Of a stretch of DNA of 64,000 nucleotides, positions 57,979 through 64,000 are shown piece after piece (positions within the stretch are counted from its first letter, which is position 1; each line of letters begins with the position of its first letter). This stretch comes from Pleurotus ostreatus/Saccharomyces cerevisiae fusant (taxonomy: Eukaryota; Opisthokonta): positions 29,530 through 93,529 of the forward strand of contig JAMQCK010000074.1 of the NCBI GenBank assembly GCA_024196135.1, written 5' to 3'. A model generated the notes under the pieces. That model worked only from the letters and a program-made list of their open reading frames with translations, ran no database searches and was not told where the DNA came from. Both the position numbers and the translations under genes were made by a program.

Positions 57979-60046
57979 TCACGTTGTCCATTCCTCTCTA
58001 AAGACCCTCTCTACTCGCTGGATGGCTTCGTCCATGTTATCCCTCTGTCATGGCGCCTCGTCAGGTGAGGATCTAGGGCAGTGATGGATGCGCTCACCGT
58101 CATCAAGGAGAAGGACATGCGGAAGAAGGCGAGTCCTGGGGTATCTGATTGGCCCGCCTTCTCATGTCCTTGCCAAGGCGTATAGTAGGTGCCGGGAGTC
58201 AAAAGCACCCTTGCCTCTGCAAGCTTTTCCCAGACCTCTGTCGTCCACTTAGCCTCAGGCGACTGCGCGTCCGACTTGCCGTTCGATAACGCCAAGATCC
58301 GCTGGAAGTGAGCATTGCCGTCGAGTGGGACGGTCAGCCACACGAACATGCCGGCCTGGTCAACCATCAACATCTTGAATTACGGACAGATGCTTGCACT
58401 CACCCTCGGAGGCACGAACTTGAAGATGACGGGTCCCTGATACTGCCCGGTAGTCTGCTTGAGGTATACCGGAACACCATCGGCTGACATAGAGCTCCAG
58501 TCGACGTCGAAGTATTTGTTGACGAAACCGCACTAGGAATCGGTGAGCTCAACTAGAAAAGCGAGGATGCACGGAAAACACTCACCATCCAGTTGCGTCT
58601 AGCAGTGTACGTATCGCGCAAATGCTTGACCCAAGTCAAGTAGCCGTCATCACCCCAGGTGGCCAGCAATTCCGTAACAATGGCCTACATCATGCTATAT
58701 AAGTAGTGGAAGTTAACAATACAGTCGATGATGGACTGACCTGACTCCATCCAGAAGGTGTTTGAGTGAGCGCCTCGTTCGCCCGGATGAGCCGCTCCGA
58801 GAACAAAGAGTTCGCCACAACCCAGCCGACGCGGAAGCCCGGAGCAAGCGTCTGCACCGCGATCTGTCAGCCGCGAGACTACGAACAGCGCTGGAAAAGA
58901 CGGACTGACCTTACTGAAGGTATCCAGCCTGACCACACGACCATCGTAGTCATACTTCAAGAAGGATGGCTCGAGCGACTCGAGGAAGGCGGCGATGTCG
59001 ACAGGTGAATCCGCGTCTGCAGGCGGCCCATTCTGTGCCTGCGGGTCGTACGTCGGGAATTGCAAGAAGTAGTACGGATCGTCCTCGCATATAATGATGT
59101 CGTGACGGACGCATATCTCGTAGATTTTGGCTTTGCGTTCGGCGGTGAGCGTGGAGCCCGTCTATCCAAGTGTTAGCCTTCGTCTGGAGCTGACGATTCC
59201 GTGCTGAGCACACTTACCGGGTTCTGTCCAGCAGGAATACAGTACAAGAGGCGGGGCTTCTTCTGTCCGGGATGGGTCGTGTCCCAGTTCTCGAGCAATT
59301 CGTCCAACGCTTCGGGCACGATGCCGTCCTTGTCAAGCGTCACCGGGGCGCTAACGCAGCCCATCGGGATCCAGACAGTTTGACTGGATGGATATGTCTG
59401 CCCCTCGACGAGGATGGTATCCCCGAACTCGACAAAGAGCGAGACGACCTTGTTCCAGGCGTCTGTGCTGCCGTGCGACAAGACGATCTCGTAGTCGCTG
59501 TAGGCGGGCCTGTAAAGCCTCTCTACGAAGCGCTTGATCGTGTTCGTTAAAGCGGCAAGGCCCCTCGCGTCGCCTGCATCTATATGAGTCATATCTTCAA
59601 GAAAACAAGGGGGTGTAGGGCTCACCGTACTGAAGCGTAGCTGCCAGGTCAGTGCTATGCAGCCCATCCGCATTCTTTGGTACAGTAACATCAGTAGTCC
59701 GAATAGAGGCGATATCAGAAGTGGTCGCCAGTCGCGTGTCGGAATCGTAGGCAGAAACATTCATCGACAGGAAGGGGAACATGTCGGGATGGGGTAGGCC
59801 TACATGCCAAGTGAGCGAGGGTACATGACAAACGACGATGCCAACCGTACCTCCAGCGAGACTGAGCATGCCGTCGAGGCCCATGTACCTGAAGATGTCC
59901 TTCAAGGGACTGGGTGCCCTCGAACGCGACAGCTTGTTGAGGTGGTGGTACAGGTGTTGAAAGTCCGTTCGAGGGACTTGCCGAGCCTCGCCACCAAGAG
60001 CAGAAGGTTCGGTGGACGCAGCTGTGGTATCAGAATTACCCAGCAT
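57979..60046 (-). CDS. ARO8: PLP-dependent aromatic aminotransferase (Aro8/Aro9 type)
   Basis: Cytosolic fold-type I aminotransferase for aromatic and related amino acids (alpha-aminoadipate/Phe/Tyr/Trp with 2-oxoglutarate). Seen: MLGNSDTTAASTEPSALGGE, LSRSRAPSPLKDIFRYMGLD, GMLSLAGGLPHPDMFPFLSM, DAGDARGLAALTNTIKRFVE, VLSHGSTDAWNKVVSLFVEF (glycine-rich phosphate loop), GDTILVEGQTYPSSQTVWIP, GQKKPRLLYCIPAGQNPTGS, ICEDDPYYFLQFPTYDPQAQ, and VVRLDTFSKTLAPGFRVGWV with the Schiff-base lysine (SK) and following A-P-G; then QAIVTELLATWGDDGYLTWV, AGMFVWLTVPL (Arg region) and HEKAGQSDTPGLAFFRMSFS. These are the conserved elements of the ARO8/KAT family in the right order. Start: ATG ending at 60046. Stop TGA complement at 57979. 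Around eight introns. Confidence 0.93.
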
Positions 60047-60442
60047 ATCCAAGGTATGCCCAACTTGGAGAGGAAGGGTGTGAAGGACGATTGAGTTCTT
60101 GGAAGAATCTGCGTCACTTAATATGGATGACTCTTCGAGTCACTTTCGACAGCTCAGTCAGCGAAGCCCGCGATCTTCGCATGGGAACCTCAACCATGGG
60201 CTTGACTCGATCACCTGGCCGGACCTAACCCGCGGCCAACGGGCGCTTAACCCAGCGGCACCCATCGGCGTCCCCTACTGCGCTATGCCGTTCCACCGCT
60301 GCCGTAGGTTGAGATCCGCAATCGTCCATCGCACAGCGAGACCATACAATACGGTGACTTGATACCAGAGGCGGTAAGACGTTACAAGCGCGCACATACA
60401 GACATACCTATCGCACCGGGGATCAGCACCACGCCCCCTTCA
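60047..60442. promoter_or_regulatory. intergenic region, aminotransferase promoter / SMYD 3' flank
   Basis: About 400 bp; no ORF or repeat of interest. Confidence 0.35.
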
Positions 60443-62634
60443 TCATGCCCCCTTCGGCGTGTCGTTCAATGCGTTTCTGACTCCGTCTCTCCACACCTCC
60501 ATTTCCTTCTCCAGCGCGGCCAGCGCATCGCGCACCGAGCGCCCGACCTTGCCTCCTTCGTTCGCGCGCCCGAACCCGACAAGCAGCTCCTCCCGGGCGC
60601 GCAGGAGTGTTTCGTAGGCGAGCTTGAGCCGCGGAGGACCGGTTGGAGGGAAGGCATCGGGACGAGGGAGGCCATCCGTGGGCGCGTTCGCTGGCTTCGC
60701 CTCCATCTCGTCCACTGCGAGTAATTTGCCAAATTCGGCGAGTGCGACGCCGCGCACGGGGTGCCCTTCGGTGAGGATCATGGAGAGACCTTTTGTGTTC
60801 CTCGCCGCGGTGCGGATGGCTTCGTCGAGGACGTCCTGAGACGGAGAAGCCGAGAACGCGCTGATGAGAAGGGTCTGGTGCAGGCGCGAGAGGCCGAGAA
60901 GTGGGTGGGAGGAGGGAACGAGCTTGGCTGATACAAGAATAGGTATCAAGTTCGTCGTGAGTTGAATGGCCTTGGCTGGATCTGGAGGAGTCGTCAGGCC
61001 TTACTCGTTGATCGTTCAAAGGAGCTACCTCTGCTCTGAAGAGCAGTGGCCTTGTTCAGCCCCTCCTGCCCGACTCGAGTAGCGTCCAGGACAGCGTCCG
61101 TGTCTTTGACTACGGCCTTGCACTTCGTACATTGAGTGAGCGGGTTTTCTGATGAAAGTGGTGAGCAGGCGGACTTGGGCATTGGAAAAGAGGAACGGAC
61201 CTTCTGTGGGCAATTGACTCATGCCTCCGCACGACTTCGGGCACCACAAAGCTTCCCTTGCGTCTACTGGCGGCGGCGTCTTGCATAGAGAGCACTCGCA
61301 GAGGAAATTGTACCCTTCCTGCAGCTCACGTCGCCGCAGAGCTCTCGGGAGGGTGATGTCGATGTACGACGTGAAAATCTGAGTAACGAATTAGTAAGTT
61401 GACCTTTGATGAGGAGGTTAATACATGCCTGCTCATCCGGCTGAATGTCTCGTATAGCTACGACTGAGATCAAGGGCTCGTCCGTGCATGGCGTTTTCGA
61501 GGTTCGCGGGAACACAGTTGCGGCGTTTGGCGAGCAGGAATGGTTAACCAGAGAGACTAGCGGAGAAACGCAGGCACCAATGGGGGTCAGATCCGGAGTG
61601 GTCACCGAGTATGAGTTTGTGGCGAACTGAAAGCCAATATTTAGTCGCAGCATGCAGGTGCAGAGAGAATCGGCGCGCATACACGAGAGGTCAGGTCAAG
61701 CAGATCGCCCGGTGAGCTGATGCCGAAATCTTGAAGCCCGTCCGGAGACGATATACCGAGGTACCGCACCAAGGAGTGGGAGAGGTGAGTGTGAAATTCG
61801 TAGCCGGAAGGCTGCAAGGATTTCCTGTCTAACAGACTGAGTTTCCTGTTAGAGTACGAGGCCATTAACCTACTGGACTGCATCGCCGCGATTTGTTGGG
61901 CCTATACACGGGTCAGACTGTAGAAGATGCACAATGAGCAGCCGCATACCCATGTGCTGTACAGCCCTTTCTTCTGCCTCTTCCAGAGCAATCGCCCAAG
62001 GCATCTCACCGCGTCCGAAGGTACGGACACCTCAGCAGCCGGTGCATGCTTCGCCCATTCCTGTAGCGCAGCGCACTCACGTTTGTGAGTGGCCCAATCC
62101 TTGTTCTGGCATTCCTGTACTCGCGTAAGTGAGAGAAACGGTGGGATCAGGTGTATTTCTACTCACAGAATTACAGTAATGGACGACACGGCAATGCGCA
62201 CACCGCTTGAGCCCTGCTTCTGGGGCCTCTTCGAAGCAGTTCGAGCAATCCGAGGCCAAGTTTTGAGTAGTAAGGACGGATACGTGCGGTTTGACCGCGA
62301 TGATCACAGTCCCTGAAATTCTGTCAACTCCAGTCGATGAGGGCATGGCAAATGGCTCACCCCGCTTGATGGGCTGTTTGGCCCACAAACCGCGTCCTTC
62401 GGTCGGACTACTTCGTATGTAGAGATACTCAGGTATCCCGTGCAAGTTCTGCAGTGCAACTTCTACGTCCGGCGAAGGCTCATCTTGGGATTGCATATGG
62501 ACATCGGCATTCTCGACAGCGGTAGGCTCTGGGTTTACCGATGTCTCCTGGGCAGCGATATGCACTTGTGGATTCGTAGCAAAAGATCTGGCGTCTTTAG
62601 CCTTGCGTGCAGCACGGAGATTGCTAAACGACAT
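60443..62634 (-). CDS. SET-MYND (SMYD-like) protein methyltransferase
   Basis: Putative SAM-dependent lysine methyltransferase of the SMYD class, a SET domain split by a MYND finger. Seen: MSFSNLRAARKAKDARSF, IPEYLYIRSSPTEGRGLWAK (N-SET, S-x-EGRG-L-A-K), CSNCFEEAPEAGLKRCAHCR, VVHYCNS and CQNKDWATHKREC (MYND ligands); then the C-terminal SET piece ATNSYSVTTPDLTPIGACVS, LVSLVNHSCSPNAATVFPRT (NHSCSPN, the catalytic/SAM motif), VAIRDIQPDEQIFTSYIDIT (DI-P-DEQI-x2-SY) and YNFLCECSLCKTPPPVDARG (post-SET CxCxxC-like). The remainder is helical (TPR-like tail: NPLTQCTKCKAVVKDTDAVL, LIPILVSAKLVPSSHPLLGL, LRAREELLVGFGRANEGGKV). Stop at 60443. Start ATG ending at 62634, in-frame alternative 62649. Several introns. 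Substrate (histone or non-histone) unknown. Confidence 0.92.
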
Positions 62635-62726
62635 GATGGAATCGAGCAAGTTCTGAAATTACCTTTTCCGGAGAACAAGGGCAATGCCGAAAGCGGTGAT
62701 GCATGTCGTCATGAGTGATGTGGCGT
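62635..62726. promoter_or_regulatory. compact divergent promoter SMYD / DUF726
   Basis: Only 92 bp separate the ATG codons of two divergent genes. The short AT-richer centre (gaaattaccttttccgg) must serve both. Shared regulation is inferred. Confidence 0.5.
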
Positions 62727-64000
62727 ATGTCGAGAACATCTTCTCCTCGTCCAGCAACTTCCACCACGGCGATGTCCACGAAGTCGCCCGACCTGACGAA
62801 CTTCTCGTCAGCTGAGCTCTCTGAGGACGAGTTGGATAACGTCTTTCAGCACATCTTTCGCCGATTGGCAGCGTATCGCAATGAGGCGCTTATGTACGCC
62901 GAGCTCGAGTGCATGCTCGCATCCGGCTCGGAAGATATGAAGACGAAACGGAAGGACGCCTTCAGCGAGAACATAGATAAGTGGGCTCAGACGATAGTCG
63001 ACCAAGCGTGGATCACCTGCCATCCAGAGAAACCGACAGGTGAATGAAGACCCTGCAGCGCCTTCTTGTGCGCGTAGGCTGAGGCCTAGTTCGCAGAAGA
63101 CAGCCCCGAGCTGGACCGACTAGCAGAGACATCTACTGGCAGACTGCCACCTCTGCCGGACAAACGCTACCTTGAGAAGATCATGAACAGCATTCTGTTG
63201 CTCCTGGTCACGACGCACAAGGAATACTCGGCACGAACCCGCAGGTTTCTTTCTGAATTCGGTCCTCTGAACGAAGAGGCTATCGTTGCCACTCTGAAGG
63301 ACCCGGACACCGCTATCAAGAAGGCTCAGGACGCCGCTGAGAAGACGAAGAATGAGCACGCTGACAACCGCAGGATCTTCCGTCGGGTCGGTCTTGGACT
63401 TGCTGCAGTAGGCGGCGGGGTCCTCGTTGGCGTCACTGGCGGCCTCGCTGCACCTCTGGTTGGCGCTGGAGTAACGACGATACTCGGCTGGGTCGGCGTC
63501 GGAGGCACCGCAGCTGGGCTCCTTGCTAGTGGACTTGCCGGATCCTCAGTCGTATGCGGGGCACTGTTCGGCGCCTATGGCGCGAAGTCCACCGCGGACA
63601 TGGTCGGGAGGCATACGAAGGAGATCACTGATCTCGCCATCAAGCCTGTGAGGCCGCGCAATGTGCACGATACGATGGCCGTACGCTTGTGCATTACCGG
63701 TTGGCTGACAACCCCGGACGACGTGACGGCGCCGTGGACTGTTTTCGGCGGTGATGACACGTTTGCTCTGCAATGGGTTCGTTTACGCATATTTCTCATG
63801 GACCATGTAGCTGATGTCCTTGTTTAGGAAGTGCAAGCGCTAGAAGAACTGTCGAACGCACTGTATACCCTGGTCAAAAGCTACAGCCTAAAATATGTAA
63901 AAGCCGAAATCATCAAGCGCACCGTCCTCGCCAACCTCATGTACAGCCTCGCACCCATCGCCTGGCTCAAAATCGGACAGGTGAGCCTCCTTCGTCTCCT
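62727..64000 (+). CDS. DUF726/TMCO4-type membrane protein, partial at 3' end
   Basis: N-terminal part of a DUF726 family protein (yeast Mil1, human TMCO4), alpha/beta-hydrolase-like membrane proteins; yeast Mil1 is linked to vesicle/trans-Golgi lipid sorting. Seen: MSRTSSPRPATSTTAMSTKS; ELSEDELDNVFQHIFRRLAA; LECMLASGSEDMKTKRKDAF; WAQTIVDQAWITCHPEKP; after an intron (donor gtgaatg at 63040, acceptor tcgcag at 63094) SPELDRLAETSTGRLPPLPD and KRYLEKIMNSILLLLVTTHK; FLSEFGPLNEEAIVATLKDP; a double hydrophobic Gly-rich hairpin VGLGLAAVGGGVLVGVTGGL and GVTTILGWVGVGGTAAGLLA; RLCITGWLTTPDDVTAPWTV; EELSNALYTLVKSYSLKYVK. The Gly-rich hairpin and the following ..WLT-PWT stretch are characteristic of DUF726. 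The catalytic serine region lies beyond base 64000. Start MSRTSSPRPA chosen because it gives the shortest upstream region. Confidence 0.88.

Noticed and set aside
1..64000. tRNA, rRNA, CRISPR array or intact transposon
   Set aside because: No B-box-like GGTTCGA sequence in tRNA context, no rRNA similarity, no regular spacer-repeat array and no transposase or reverse-transcriptase motif were seen by eye; a dedicated scan would be needed to exclude degenerate copies.

Overview
The window reads as genomic DNA of a filamentous basidiomycete, most likely an Agaricomycete of polypore type. Evidence seen directly: genes on both strands are cut by many short introns (roughly 40-70 nt, GT..AG), intergenic gaps are small, third positions are GC-rich, and gene products include families typical of such fungi (secreted intradiol dioxygenase, Zn2Cys6 regulator, 14-TM MFS drug transporters, FMO/Baeyer-Villiger-type oxygenase). 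There are no rRNA genes, no convincing tRNA, no CRISPR array and no intact transposon that I can see. The assignment below class level is inference.

Layout. 1-11 kb: 3' part of an MFS transporter (-), a GMF/cofilin-fold actin regulator (+), the GPI mannosyltransferase I catalytic subunit (-), the COPII GTPase SAR1 (+), the deubiquitinase OTU1 (-), a MYND zinc-finger protein (+) and a secreted intradiol-dioxygenase-like protein (-). 12.6-21.4 kb: a small HSP12-type stress protein, a coiled-coil protein, the ESCRT-III protein CHMP7, a cytosolic monothiol glutaredoxin (Grx3/4 type) and a membrane-anchored casein kinase I. 22-35 kb: a flavin monooxygenase, the GID4 substrate receptor of the GID/CTLH ubiquitin ligase, and two tandem 14-TM MFS exporters. 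35-43 kb: Ran GTPase, a repeat-containing hypothetical protein, FRG1, ribosomal protein L26 and V-ATPase subunit D. 43.8-64 kb: a JmjC protein with extra zinc clusters, a poor 2.8-kb stretch, a hypothetical protein, a Zip3/HEI10-like RING protein, a LEA2-type membrane protein, a Zn2Cys6 transcription factor, an ARO8-type aminotransferase, a SET-MYND (SMYD) protein and the start of a DUF726 protein running off the end.

Most of the window is ordinary housekeeping content with no operon logic; neighbours are not functionally linked except the tandem MFS pair and two very tight divergent gene pairs (FRG1/RPL26, 150 bp; SMYD/DUF726, 92 bp). I did not find a clear previously undescribed system. The best second looks are a cysteine cluster fused N-terminally to GID4, the repeat-containing hypothetical protein at 37-39 kb, the JmjC protein with added zinc clusters, a perfect 13-bp-arm palindrome at 21.6 kb, a minisatellite behind the casein kinase gene, and odd terminal introns in RPL26 and SAR1. 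All exon joins were made by eye; outer gene limits are firmer than internal splice sites.
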